Assembly: GCA_024695865.1 (NCBI GenBank)
Contig: JAILHI010000038.1
Coordinates: 1 to 59,171, forward strand
Reading direction: 5' to 3'
Length of the DNA stretch: 59,171 nucleotides
Source: Candidatus Gastranaerophilales bacterium
GTDB taxonomy: Bacteria > Cyanobacteriota > Vampirovibrionia > Gastranaerophilales > Gastranaerophilaceae
Shown: positions 6,455-15,098 of the stretch, in pieces
How the letters are laid out: every line of letters starts with the position of its first letter
Position numbering within the stretch: position 1 is the first letter of the stretch
Notes under the pieces: model-generated
What the model was told of the DNA's origin: nothing
Databases searched by the model: none
Seen by the model: the letters and a program-made list of their open reading frames with translations, nothing else
Position numbers and translations under genes: made by a program

Positions 6455-8023
6455 ATGCAAATAAATACCAACGTTAACTCGATAAAACAAAATATAAATC
6501 AAAACTTACAACAAAAGACAGAAAACAAACAAAATGATACCGTTGTTAATCGGACGGAAGTTAAAGAACTTCCCTCTGCTGACGTTTTAAAGGCTTATGT
6601 CGGTTTATCCGTTCACAAAACCGACGAAGTAAAAAATGAAAACATTACAAAAGAACAAAAACCTCAGGAAATGTCGGCTTACGATTATTTGCTGACCTTA
6701 CCCAACGTAAAACAGGCTTTCAAAAACGAACTTGCGCAAGTTGCCGCAGTTATGGAAAAAGCCGATGTTGAAGCAGAAAACACTTCAAAACTTGTAAACC
6801 TCGTTGCAGACGGAACTCTTTGGAGAGGCGTTCTCAGATATTTCTGCGAACATGGTCAAATGACCGAGCCCATGAAAAACGATATTGATTTAATATACAA
6901 CGCAAAAAATGACGGCATTAACCAGACAGACAGATACGTTCCGACCTTTACAAACAAAGAAGATGCCGTAAAATCAGTCAAAGTAGGCGACACGTTTGAA
7001 GTTGACGGTCAGAAAAATATTTATGTAAAAAATGCCGACGGACAGGCTCATCAGTTAAAAATGGGCAAACAGACTTTTGCGGAATTATTCCCGCCCGCAA
7101 CCAGATTTTCGGGTGTTCAGGGCGCCGCAGGCGATTGCTACCTGCTCGCAACTTTAAATTCCATCATGGAAAACCCCTCGCAAAGACACGTCTTATACGA
7201 CATGTTTGAAGAAACCGAAAATGGTGTAAACGTAAAAATGCCGAACGGCGAATACACATACACGGTTCCGAAAGACAACATGCGTCAGGGAATAGACACA
7301 TGGCAGCACATGCAGGGTGCAACGGGCATGATTTTGGCTGAACACGTTTACGGCGAAGAATTAAAACACCAATATGAAAAATCCTTCCACGAAATTATGA
7401 ACAGTGAAATTTCAAGAATGGCAAAAGAAGAACCCGAAAACAAAGAAAAAATTGAGGGTTATAAACAAAGATTAGCCGATTTTGATGCAAAAAATCAGGA
7501 CGGCGAAACCTTCCCCGTTCTTATGAGATTTGAAAACCCCGATGCAAACGGAAAATTAACTTTCAAATACGATGAAAACGGCATAATGTTTAAAGATTTA
7601 AAAACTGCAAACAAAGAAATCCGCAGAAAATTAAGCACGCAGGCTGATTTTTACAGAGGCTCGATAGGCGGCGACCTCGATACAGTTATGAAAGATTTCG
7701 GCTATACGGATATTACGGAATACAAAACAAATAACGCCGAACAGGAAAAAAATCTCAAAGAACTTTTGTTCTCACCCGAAACACAAGATGAATACATCTT
7801 TACGGCAGGCGCACTTTCTGACGGCACTCTGACAGAAAAACCGATAGCCAAAGAATACAGCGTTTACGGTTGTCATGCTTATAAAATTGCTCCTTTTCAG
7901 GATAAAGACGGCAATACAAAATTTGTTGTTGAAAATCCTTGGAACGCAACGCAAAATTCCATTATGGAATATGACAAATTAAAAGAATTTTTTGAAGTCA
8001 TTTGCGCAGTAAAAACAAAATAG
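6455..8023 (+). CDS. calpain-like cysteine protease (family C2)
   Basis: The 522-aa protein has an N-terminal low-complexity region of about 70 residues rich in N, Q and K, then a helical stretch, then a calpain-type papain fold. The catalytic triad is visible in the right order: C228 in GAAGDCYLLATL, H474 in VYGCHAYK, and N494 in VENPWN (the RNPWG position of eukaryotic calpains). Calpains are cytosolic or secreted cysteine endopeptidases and are sparse in bacteria. There is no signal peptide, so it is either intracellular or exported by a non-Sec route. A strong AGGAGAAGG ribosome-binding site precedes the ATG. The gene converges with an RTX-like gene and shares an upstream element with it. 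Protease identity is well supported; the target is unknown. Confidence 0.85.
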   Translation: MQINTNVNSIKQNINQNLQQKTENKQNDTVVNRTEVKELPSADVLKAYVGLSVHKTDEVKNENITKEQKPQEMSAYDYLLTLPNVKQAFKNELAQVAAVMEKADVEAENTSKLVNLVADGTLWRGVLRYFCEHGQMTEPMKNDIDLIYNAKNDGINQTDRYVPTFTNKEDAVKSVKVGDTFEVDGQKNIYVKNADGQAHQLKMGKQTFAELFPPATRFSGVQGAAGDCYLLATLNSIMENPSQRHVLYDMFEETENGVNVKMPNGEYTYTVPKDNMRQGIDTWQHMQGATGMILAEHVYGEELKHQYEKSFHEIMNSEISRMAKEEPENKEKIEGYKQRLADFDAKNQDGETFPVLMRFENPDANGKLTFKYDENGIMFKDLKTANKEIRRKLSTQADFYRGSIGGDLDTVMKDFGYTDITEYKTNNAEQEKNLKELLFSPETQDEYIFTAGALSDGTLTEKPIAKEYSVYGCHAYKIAPFQDKDGNTKFVVENPWNATQNSIMEYDKLKEFFEVICAVKTK

Positions 8024-8183
8024 TTGTATCTGCCCGCAGCAATTCTTTTTTAAGCTATTGGCAGGCTGAACTTTTCTGCTGTCATGCAGAGCGCCCGTGA
8101 AGTATCTTAAATTTTTGACAAGATTCTTCGGATAAGTCCTAACGTATTTATTTTGTTGCGGCAAGAACCCTAAAAAACACAAC

Positions 8184-8215
8184 AAAAAAACAGTCCTTTT
8201 CAGAACTGTTTTTTT
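8184..8215. terminator. bidirectional terminator between convergent genes
   Basis: A stem of AAAAAAACAGT paired with ACTGTTTTTTT (one internal mismatch extension) and long A/T runs on both sides can terminate the protease gene and the minus-strand RTX-like gene. Confidence 0.75.
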
Positions 8216-8231
8216 ATCAAATTTTGCTATC

Positions 8232-10052
8232 CTACAACGTTTGCTGGATTGCTTTCAGAACTTCATCTGCTTTAGTTGATGATGATAAACGTTTTTGGAT
8301 TTGTTCATAAGACATATTATTCTTAGCCATAAATGCTTCAAGATTTTGTCTGTAATTGAAGTATTCTCTTTGACCGTCAAGAAGTTTATCCGCATCACGT
8401 TCATATTCTGTGCCTGCCCAAACCTGATTGTTCTTAGCGCCTGATGTGATATTCACGTTGTAATCTTCACCATCGCCCATCTGAACAATAGCATTTGAAC
8501 CGTTTAAGGTTACGGAATCAACACCTTTGCCTGCGTTGAACATTGAATTATAGCCGTTGTCACGTAATTCATCATCACCGTCCATACCCGACATAATGTT
8601 TCTGTATGCCGTTCTGCCAGTAGTAAAGTTATCATCAGATTTACCGCCGACTGCAATACCGTTTCTGCCTGCGATATCAAACCAGTTAGATTCATCACCG
8701 CCGACCATCGTTGCATTTTCACTTGTTGCACTTGTTCCGAAATAGTTACCGCTGTTTTTAGCCGAAATAAACGTGTTATTTAAGCCGTTATCAACTACTG
8801 CGTTATCGTATTCTTTGCCGTTAATAGTAACCTGTTTAGCAGCCATACCCAAATTAATCAAGTTATTCTGAGCATAGTAATCTGTTTCTGCCATTATCGA
8901 TGCAGAACCTCTTGAAGAATCCAAGACACTGTTATTTGTTTTCATCTGTACGTTATATGTCTTGGCAACTTTTTCGTTAAAGTCTGCTTCAATATTCTGA
9001 CCGTAAAATTCAAAGTTTGTAATGCTTGAATTCATTTCGGCTTTAAGATTGCTGTTAGCATCTTTATGTCCGACATGTACTACCGTATCGTTATCATATC
9101 CGTCGGTTCTTCCGACCGAAATACGTACATCACCCGTAATATCACCGACATTATTTACTCTTTGACCTTCAACATCCTTAAGTCCGATTACAGCCTGACC
9201 GTCAATGCCTCTTGCAATGCTTACCTTTTGACCGTCAGCAAAATTAAGCGGTGTTTCTTCTTTTTCTGAAGGTGATAAAACTTCTTTACCCTGTCTGTAT
9301 CCTTCATTATCCTGCAGACGATAAGCAAATTCTCTGAGTTTTTGCTGATATGCAGATGAACCTTTTCTGTAAGCGCTTAATTCTGATTTCATTTCGTCTG
9401 TCAGCCAGTTTTCAGCACTTGATAACATAACATTCAGAGAGTTATGTGCTTTTACGCTTTCAACGTTGCCCATTTCGGGTAAATCAGTATATTTTGTATT
9501 AACTTCGGTAATGTTGTATTTATTAATACCCCAACGAGCATCAGTAACATCATTCAGGTTTATAGATACCGTATCCTGACCATCGTCAGTACCCGAGAAG
9601 ACAAAGTCATAGAAGTTGACCTGATTGCTTACGATATCCAAAACATCATAAGGCTTGCCGCCTGACCAATCCATACCCAGCGACTCAGACAACGACTGTT
9701 CATCAAGAATTTGATAAGTACCGTTATCAAAATCTATATTTGTGTAATAGCCGTGATTAACCGACTGAAACAGTCTGTCATCAGAGGAACCTTCATTCCA
9801 AGCCGATTTAGTCCAGTCTAACAGTTTTCCGTCAGCCTGATTATCAAGACCTAAAATACTAAATTCCATCTGTTCCAAGACGGCACTTTGATCAACACCG
9901 GCAAAGGTAAGATATGCCTGAAAATCCATATTTCCGGCACCCGACGTTCCCGCCATTCCAAAATAACTGCCGAACTGATTCCGTCTGGCATTTTGAATCT
10001 GCCATTCAGCACCCAGTGATCCGCTTGAACCCGCTGATAAGTATGAACTCAT
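8232..10052 (-). CDS. RTX-like large protein without signal peptide
   Basis: I set the start at ATG 10052 (product begins MSSYLSAGSSG, 606 aa) because AAAGGAG lies 6 nt upstream; a longer frame exists but lacks a ribosome-binding site. The protein is acidic and rich in N, D, G and S. The C-terminal third has aspartate- and glycine-rich turns (SGMDGDDELRDNGYNSMFNAGKG, then MGDGEDYNVNI) like calcium-binding RTX beta-roll proteins, but not regular nonapeptides. RTX proteins usually leave the cell through type I secretion; no such transporter is encoded here. The final 40 residues are helical and charged. I recognise no enzyme domain. It has its own upstream region between gatA and the start, with a 16-bp palindrome and the shared element. 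Confidence 0.55.
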   Translation of the reverse strand: MSSYLSAGSSGSLGAEWQIQNARRNQFGSYFGMAGTSGAGNMDFQAYLTFAGVDQSAVLEQMEFSILGLDNQADGKLLDWTKSAWNEGSSDDRLFQSVNHGYYTNIDFDNGTYQILDEQSLSESLGMDWSGGKPYDVLDIVSNQVNFYDFVFSGTDDGQDTVSINLNDVTDARWGINKYNITEVNTKYTDLPEMGNVESVKAHNSLNVMLSSAENWLTDEMKSELSAYRKGSSAYQQKLREFAYRLQDNEGYRQGKEVLSPSEKEETPLNFADGQKVSIARGIDGQAVIGLKDVEGQRVNNVGDITGDVRISVGRTDGYDNDTVVHVGHKDANSNLKAEMNSSITNFEFYGQNIEADFNEKVAKTYNVQMKTNNSVLDSSRGSASIMAETDYYAQNNLINLGMAAKQVTINGKEYDNAVVDNGLNNTFISAKNSGNYFGTSATSENATMVGGDESNWFDIAGRNGIAVGGKSDDNFTTGRTAYRNIMSGMDGDDELRDNGYNSMFNAGKGVDSVTLNGSNAIVQMGDGEDYNVNITSGAKNNQVWAGTEYERDADKLLDGQREYFNYRQNLEAFMAKNNMSYEQIQKRLSSSTKADEVLKAIQQTL

Positions 10053-10066
10053 AATAAGCTCCTTTA

Positions 10067-10082
10067 TATATACATGTATATA
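10067..10082 (-). promoter_or_regulatory. 16-bp perfect palindrome upstream of the RTX-like gene
   Basis: TATATACATGTATATA lies directly next to the ribosome-binding site of the RTX-like gene. Twelve of these bases (TACATGTATATA on the plus strand) recur at 50991-51002, upstream of the second RTX-like gene. It has the form of a repressor site in the leader or core promoter. Confidence 0.5.
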
Positions 10083-10118
10083 AACGTCTGAAATGCATGA
10101 AAATTGAGTGTTTTCAGA

Positions 10119-10140
10119 CAATTATTAACAAATTGTAACA
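10119..10140 (-). promoter_or_regulatory. shared upstream element (copy B)
   Basis: A 22-bp element, 67-88 bp before the RTX-like start and just after the gatA stop. It matches the element at 34142-34163 at 18 of 22 positions. A nearby inverted repeat, GTCTGAAA (10087-10094) with TTTCAGAC (10112-10119), may be part of the same control region. Confidence 0.5.
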
Positions 10141-10141
10141 A

Positions 10142-11623
10142 TTATTTTTCATAATTATTTTTATATTTCTTATTAAAAAGAGCCATTTGTTCTAATTTAT
10201 ATGCAAAGTTAAACATTTTTGATTCTTCAAGAACGGGAGCCAAAATCTGAATACCAATCGGCATATTATTTTTATCCAGTTCAAAAGGAACGCTCATTGC
10301 GGGAATACCTGCCAAATTAGCCGTAATTGTCGCAATATCCGTCAAATACATTGCAAGCGGGTCTTCGGTTTTTGAGCCGATATCGAACGCTGTATCGGGG
10401 CAAGTCGGACACATCAAAACGTCAACTTCTTTAAACGCTTTGTCAAAATCATTTTTGATTAATCGTCTTAACTGTTGTGCTTTTTTGTAGTAAGCATCGT
10501 AATAACCCGAACTTAACGCATAAGTACCGAGCATTATTCTTCTTTTGACTTCATCGCCGAAACCTTCCGCACGGGTTTTGTTATACATTTCTATCAAAGT
10601 GTTACAATTCTTTGCACGATATCCGTATTTTACACCGTCATATCTTGCAAGGTTTGAACTTGCTTCCGCCGTTGCAACAATATAATAAACCGCAATTGAA
10701 TATTTTATCAAAGGCAGAGAAATCATTACAATTTCAGCACCGAGATTTTTATAAGTTTCTATCGCCTTATCAAGTGCAACTTTAACATCATCGGCAAGAC
10801 CCGTTTCATAAAGTTCTCTTATAACGCCGACTTTCAAACCTTTAACATCTTTATTCAAATTGGTTGTAAAATCGGGAGCGGGCAGATTTAAAGATGTGGA
10901 ATCGTGTTCATCATAGCCCGAAATAACTTCCGCAAGCATAGCACAATCTTCAACCGTTCTTGCAAAAGGCCCTATCTGGTCTAACGAAGAACCGAAGGCA
11001 ATCAAACCGTATCTTGAAACTCTGCCGTATGTGGGCTTCATACCGACAATACCGCAGAAAGATGCGGGAAGTCTGATACTTCCGCCCGTATCGGAGCCGA
11101 GAGCAAGAGTAGAATGGCAGGCTGCAACTGCCGCCGCCGAACCGCCCGAACTTCCGCCCGGAACCTTCTTCAAATCCCACGGGTTCTTTACATTGTTAAA
11201 TGCCGAATTTTCGTTACTTGAACCCATTGCAAATTCATCGAGGTTTGTTTTTCCCACAACGGGAATTAAATTTTCTTTAAGTTTTTTTGTAACCGTTGCA
11301 TCATAAGGTGATACAAAATTTTCAAGAATTTTGCTCGATGCAGTGGTTTTATAATCTTTCATATTGATATTATCTTTGAGCGCCAGCGGAATACCTGCAA
11401 GTTTGGGCAAAGTTTCGCCTTTTGCAATTTTTTCATCGACCTGTTTTGCCGTTTCATAGGCTGCCTCTTTGGTTAAAGAGTTAAAATCGCCTATTTCTGA
11501 ATTTTCTTTATCAATATGAGCATACAGGGAATCAAGTATTTCCGTTGCTTTAACTTCTTTATTTAAAAGTGCCGTTCTCTGTTCTGCCGCACTTAATTTA
11601 ATCAATTCTTCGGTTGTGTTCAA
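10142..11623 (-). CDS. gatA: Asp-tRNA(Asn)/Glu-tRNA(Gln) amidotransferase subunit A
   Basis: GatA is the glutaminase/amidase subunit of GatCAB, which converts misacylated Glu-tRNA(Gln) or Asp-tRNA(Asn) to the correct aminoacyl-tRNA. The amidase signature is complete: the catalytic lysine in PLALKDNINMK, the serine-rich loop PGGSSGGSAAAVAA, then LGSDTGGSIRLPASFCG with the nucleophilic serine. The length, 493 aa, is normal. The start codon is TTG (11621-11623), supported by GAGGA about 8 nt upstream and by the usual N-terminal length. GatB and GatC are not in this window, so the subunits are not encoded together here. Confidence 0.95.
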   Translation of the reverse strand: MNTTEELIKLSAAEQRTALLNKEVKATEILDSLYAHIDKENSEIGDFNSLTKEAAYETAKQVDEKIAKGETLPKLAGIPLALKDNINMKDYKTTASSKILENFVSPYDATVTKKLKENLIPVVGKTNLDEFAMGSSNENSAFNNVKNPWDLKKVPGGSSGGSAAAVAACHSTLALGSDTGGSIRLPASFCGIVGMKPTYGRVSRYGLIAFGSSLDQIGPFARTVEDCAMLAEVISGYDEHDSTSLNLPAPDFTTNLNKDVKGLKVGVIRELYETGLADDVKVALDKAIETYKNLGAEIVMISLPLIKYSIAVYYIVATAEASSNLARYDGVKYGYRAKNCNTLIEMYNKTRAEGFGDEVKRRIMLGTYALSSGYYDAYYKKAQQLRRLIKNDFDKAFKEVDVLMCPTCPDTAFDIGSKTEDPLAMYLTDIATITANLAGIPAMSVPFELDKNNMPIGIQILAPVLEESKMFNFAYKLEQMALFNKKYKNNYEK

Positions 11624-11699
11624 TGTCTTTTCCTCAATAAATTTACATTAATATTATATGTCAAACAAAAATGTTTTCAAAGAGGAAAGAAAACAAAAA

Positions 11700-12497
11700 T
11701 TAATCTTCTTTTTTGTAGTGATAACCATCTTTAAAATTATTCATAAAATGAGAATCAAGAGTTTTTGCGGTATATTTAAAGCCTTTAAGATAGGCTTTTG
11801 CCGACTTTACGACCTTTTGCGACAAATTTACAAAAATTTTCGGGGTTTCTTTTAAAATTGAAGAAAGAATTTGTCCTAATTCTTTGTTATATTCTACGGT
11901 ATAAACGGCGCCGAAATGTTCCGTTCTGTTTGAAACAACATCTGATTCCACCCTGAAATTTTTGATATTTTCGGGATTGTAATTCATCTCAATCTGTTTT
12001 TCTTCAAGACATTTTCCAAGTTGCTTTGTACCAAAAGCGTTAAAAGTATAAGTTTTAATATTTTCGTTTTCTTTTACGGCACCTATCAACTGTGCAACCG
12101 AACCTCCGAGAGAATGACCCGTCATCATTATTTCATAATCGGAAAACTCTTTTTTAATTTCTTCCACATAACCGAAAAATTCCTCAAAGTTAAGCGGTAA
12201 CTGCCCGAATAACATTTTTAAATCGGAAACACACCAATCTTTTAGAAACTGTTCAATATCCAAAAAACTCGGTTCCGAGCCTCTGAAAACAATATAAATC
12301 TGTTTTAAAATTTTATTAACGGCGCAAAAAACAGACTCTTTGAGTTTATCCGAAACATTTTCCGACTGATAAAAACGCCAGTCAGCCAGCAAAGAATCTC
12401 CAAAAATCAAATCGCCGTTATTTAATTTTTCAAAATCATAATACGAAAAATCCGCCAGTTTAGCCGCCAGAGTTTCATAAAGCGAAGATTCTTCCAT
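11700..12497 (-). CDS. lipase class 3-like alpha/beta hydrolase
   Basis: The 265-aa protein carries IYIVFRGSE, typical of the strand ahead of the oxyanion region in class 3 lipases, then the nucleophile elbow MTGHSLGGSVAQL (serine in GHSLGG). A later aspartate (NFRVESDVVSN) and histidine (TEHFGAV) are placed to complete the triad. No signal peptide is visible, so it is probably cytoplasmic. I place the start at ATG 12497, with AAAGGA 7 nt upstream; an upstream in-frame GTG at 12503 overlaps that site. It probably hydrolyses a carboxylic ester such as an acylglycerol. Neighbours (gatA, thrC) give no hint of its pathway. Confidence 0.8.
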   Translation of the reverse strand: MEESSLYETLAAKLADFSYYDFEKLNNGDLIFGDSLLADWRFYQSENVSDKLKESVFCAVNKILKQIYIVFRGSEPSFLDIEQFLKDWCVSDLKMLFGQLPLNFEEFFGYVEEIKKEFSDYEIMMTGHSLGGSVAQLIGAVKENENIKTYTFNAFGTKQLGKCLEEKQIEMNYNPENIKNFRVESDVVSNRTEHFGAVYTVEYNKELGQILSSILKETPKIFVNLSQKVVKSAKAYLKGFKYTAKTLDSHFMNNFKDGYHYKKED

Positions 12498-12521
12498 AAA
12501 CACATCCTTTATTTAATATAT

Positions 12522-12548
12522 GGCGGTTTCGGTAATACCGAAACCGCC
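12522..12548 (-). terminator. perfect 12-bp hairpin after thrC
   Basis: GGCGGTTTCGGT pairs perfectly with its complement across a 3-nt loop (12534-12536). The T run is weak on the minus strand. It separates thrC from the lipase gene and probably ends the hom-thrC transcript. Confidence 0.7.
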
Positions 12549-12554
12549 TTAAAA

Positions 12555-13625
12555 TTATATATTCATTGCTCTTAAAATATCGTTCATTTCCGCACTTGTC
12601 TTTTTAACATCTGCAAGAGCGTATTTAATTGCGTTATCGGGGTCTTTCAAGCCGTTACCCGTTAATATACAAACGATTTTTGAGCCCTCTTTAACACCTT
12701 TTGCCTTATGCGTTTTAATAAGACCTGCAACAGATGCCGCCGATGCGGGTTCACAGAGAATACCCTCAGCGGAAGCAATCATTTTGTATGCTTCAACAAT
12801 TTCATCGTCCGTAACGCTGTTGATAACACCGCCTGACAAATCTCTTGCTCTTTCTGCCTGTTTCCAACTTGCAGGGTTACCTATTCTTATTGCGGTTGCA
12901 AGAGTTTCGGGCTTCATAATTCTTTCACCTCTAACGATTGCCGCTGCGCCTTCCGCCTCAAAGCCCATCATCTTCGGCAGATGTGTCGATTTTTTATTTG
13001 CATACCATTCTTCATAACCTTTAAAATATGCCGTAATATTTCCCGCATTACCGACAGGGATAAAATGGTAATCGGGAGCATCGCCGAGTGCTTCAATAAT
13101 TTCAAAAGCACCCGATTTTTGACCCTCAATTCTGTAAGGATTGAGTGAATTTACCATTGTTACGGGATAATTTTTTGATATATCGATTACCCTTTCGAGC
13201 GCTTCGTCAAAATTTCCGTTTATCGCAATGATATTTGCGCCGTACATCATAGCCTGAGAAAGTTTTCCGAGCGCAATATAACCGTCGGGGATTAAAACAA
13301 AAGTCTTCATGCCCGCCTTTGCACCGTAAGCAGCGGCTGCGGCACTTGTATTTCCCGTTGATGCACAGATAATGGCATTTGAACCGTCTTCGGCTGCCTT
13401 TGACACAGCCATTGTCATTCCTCTGTCTTTGAAACTTCCCGTCGGGTTTGAACCCTCAAATTTCAGATAGACTTCTGCGTCAAGTCCGATTTTTTTTGCA
13501 AGGTTATCCGCCTTAATCAAGGGGGTGTTGCCTTCATTTAATGTAATTATCGGGGTTTTGTCCGATACGGGCAAATATTCCTTATATTTATTTATTATTC
13601 CTCTGTAATGTTTGTCTGTACTCAT
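12555..13625 (-). CDS. thrC: threonine synthase
   Basis: This PLP-dependent enzyme makes L-threonine from O-phospho-L-homoserine. The 356-aa sequence shows the PLP lysine in GSFKDRGMTMA, the glycine-rich phosphate loop PVGNAGNITAYFKG, and the C-terminal CILTGNGLKDPD typical of the family. It follows hom by 11 bp on the same strand, so the last two committed branch enzymes are co-transcribed; homoserine kinase (thrB) is not in the window. A strong hairpin follows the stop. The length is that of the short, bacterial class of threonine synthase. Confidence 0.95.
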   Translation of the reverse strand: MSTDKHYRGIINKYKEYLPVSDKTPIITLNEGNTPLIKADNLAKKIGLDAEVYLKFEGSNPTGSFKDRGMTMAVSKAAEDGSNAIICASTGNTSAAAAAYGAKAGMKTFVLIPDGYIALGKLSQAMMYGANIIAINGNFDEALERVIDISKNYPVTMVNSLNPYRIEGQKSGAFEIIEALGDAPDYHFIPVGNAGNITAYFKGYEEWYANKKSTHLPKMMGFEAEGAAAIVRGERIMKPETLATAIRIGNPASWKQAERARDLSGGVINSVTDDEIVEAYKMIASAEGILCEPASAASVAGLIKTHKAKGVKEGSKIVCILTGNGLKDPDNAIKYALADVKKTSAEMNDILRAMNI

Positions 13626-13636
13626 TTTTGCTATCC

Positions 13637-14911
13637 TTAATTCATTACTCTTATCAAATTATTGATTTTAACAACGGCATTAGATTTTTTCATTTCTTTT
13701 AATGCCGATTTCACATTTTTTTCTCTGCTTAAAGCGGTTATAACAACGACTTCCGCTGTTCCGTCCTCTTTTGAACCTTTTTGAAGAATATCGGAAAGGT
13801 TAATGCCGTGATTTCCGCAAATTGTACCCACTACACCGATTGAACCGGGGGTATCGGCAGTATCAAGAGAGATATAATAACGGTTAACGGTTTCATCGAT
13901 AGGGATTCTTTCCGCTTCGCTTTCGTGGTTGCACCTCATCATAGGCAGCGGAAAATCGGATTTTCCGATTTCGGAACAAAGTGCAAGTATGTCGCCGAGA
14001 ACAGAACTTGCGGTAGGCATTTCACCTGCGCCCGCTCCCGTAAACATTATCTCTCCGACGGGTTTACCCGAAAGCATTATCGCATTTGTAACGTTGTTGA
14101 TTTTTGCAAGAACGTGGTCTTTCGGAACGAGCATAGGGTGTACTCTGACGTCCGCTCTGCCGTTATCATCGAGTTTTGCACTTGCAATAAGTTTAATCTT
14201 GTAGCCAAACTCATTGGCAAATTTTATATCTCTGTCAGAAATTTTTGTTATACCCTCACGGTAAATTCCGCCTATTTTAACACGCTTATTAAAGGAAATT
14301 GTTGCAAGCGTAACGATTTTATATGCCGCATCAAAGCCCTCAACATCACTTGTAGGGTCTGTTTCCGCATAGCCGAGTTCCTGAGCCTTTTTCAAAACCT
14401 GTTCATAAGGCGCACCGTCCTCGTCCATTTTTGTCAGAATATAATTTGTGGTGCCATTTAAAATCGCATCGATTTTGGTGATTTTATTACCTCTCAAAAT
14501 GGTCTTTACAGGCATAATAATCGGTATTCCGCCCGCAATTGCCGCTTCATAAAGAATAACAACATTTTTTTCTTTTGCAAGATTAAAAAGTTCTTCTCCG
14601 TGTTTTGCCAAAAGTTCTTTATTAGCCGTAACAATGTGTTTTCCATTGTTGATTGCCGTTTTCAGAAGGTCAAAAGCGGGATTAACACCCCCCATTACCT
14701 CAACGACAATGTCAATGTCTTTATCATTGACTATTTCGTAAGGGTTATCCGTCAAAAGACTTTCATCAAGACCTTCAATGTTACGTTTTTTGTTAAGGTT
14801 GTGAACTGCAATTTTTTTCAGGTTAACGGTATCCCGAAAATTCGGAAGATTTTTAACAACACCGCCGCCGACAGTTCCAAGACCGATTATGCCTATATTA
14901 AATTTTTCCAT
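13637..14911 (-). CDS. hom: homoserine dehydrogenase
   Basis: This enzyme reduces aspartate semialdehyde to homoserine with NAD(P)H, at the branch to threonine and methionine. The 424-aa protein has the Rossmann start NIGIIGLGTVGGGVV, the core AAIAGGIPII and LNGTTNYILTKM, the catalytic-region YAETDPTSDVEGFDAAYK, and a C-terminal ACT domain beginning YISLDTADTPGSIG, which in relatives binds threonine for feedback inhibition. The gene is the first of a hom-thrC pair. No attenuator or riboswitch is evident upstream; 14912-15098 contains no recognisable gene. Confidence 0.95.
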   Translation of the reverse strand: MEKFNIGIIGLGTVGGGVVKNLPNFRDTVNLKKIAVHNLNKKRNIEGLDESLLTDNPYEIVNDKDIDIVVEVMGGVNPAFDLLKTAINNGKHIVTANKELLAKHGEELFNLAKEKNVVILYEAAIAGGIPIIMPVKTILRGNKITKIDAILNGTTNYILTKMDEDGAPYEQVLKKAQELGYAETDPTSDVEGFDAAYKIVTLATISFNKRVKIGGIYREGITKISDRDIKFANEFGYKIKLIASAKLDDNGRADVRVHPMLVPKDHVLAKINNVTNAIMLSGKPVGEIMFTGAGAGEMPTASSVLGDILALCSEIGKSDFPLPMMRCNHESEAERIPIDETVNRYYISLDTADTPGSIGVVGTICGNHGINLSDILQKGSKEDGTAEVVVITALSREKNVKSALKEMKKSNAVVKINNLIRVMN

Positions 14912-15098
14912 GGGATTTATCCTTTTAAAATCTTGATTTTATTAAACCACAAAAAACGTTTTGTAACAAATTTTTTACATTCTTTTGGCGCTGTTTTGCC
15001 AAAAATTAGACTAAAATAATGAGATTTTTAAAAACAAAAAAGTTTGCAGCGGGCTAAACCAAGACCGCCGCGCGAAACAGATAATCACCAAATATTAT

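Noticed and set aside
10053-10121. Longer N-terminus for the RTX-like protein
   Set aside because: The extension has no ribosome-binding site, would span the palindrome, and the ATG at 10052 has AAAGGAG at ideal spacing.
13925-14461. Plus-strand 178-residue frame opposite hom
   Set aside because: Cysteine-rich nonsense product opposite a conserved dehydrogenase.
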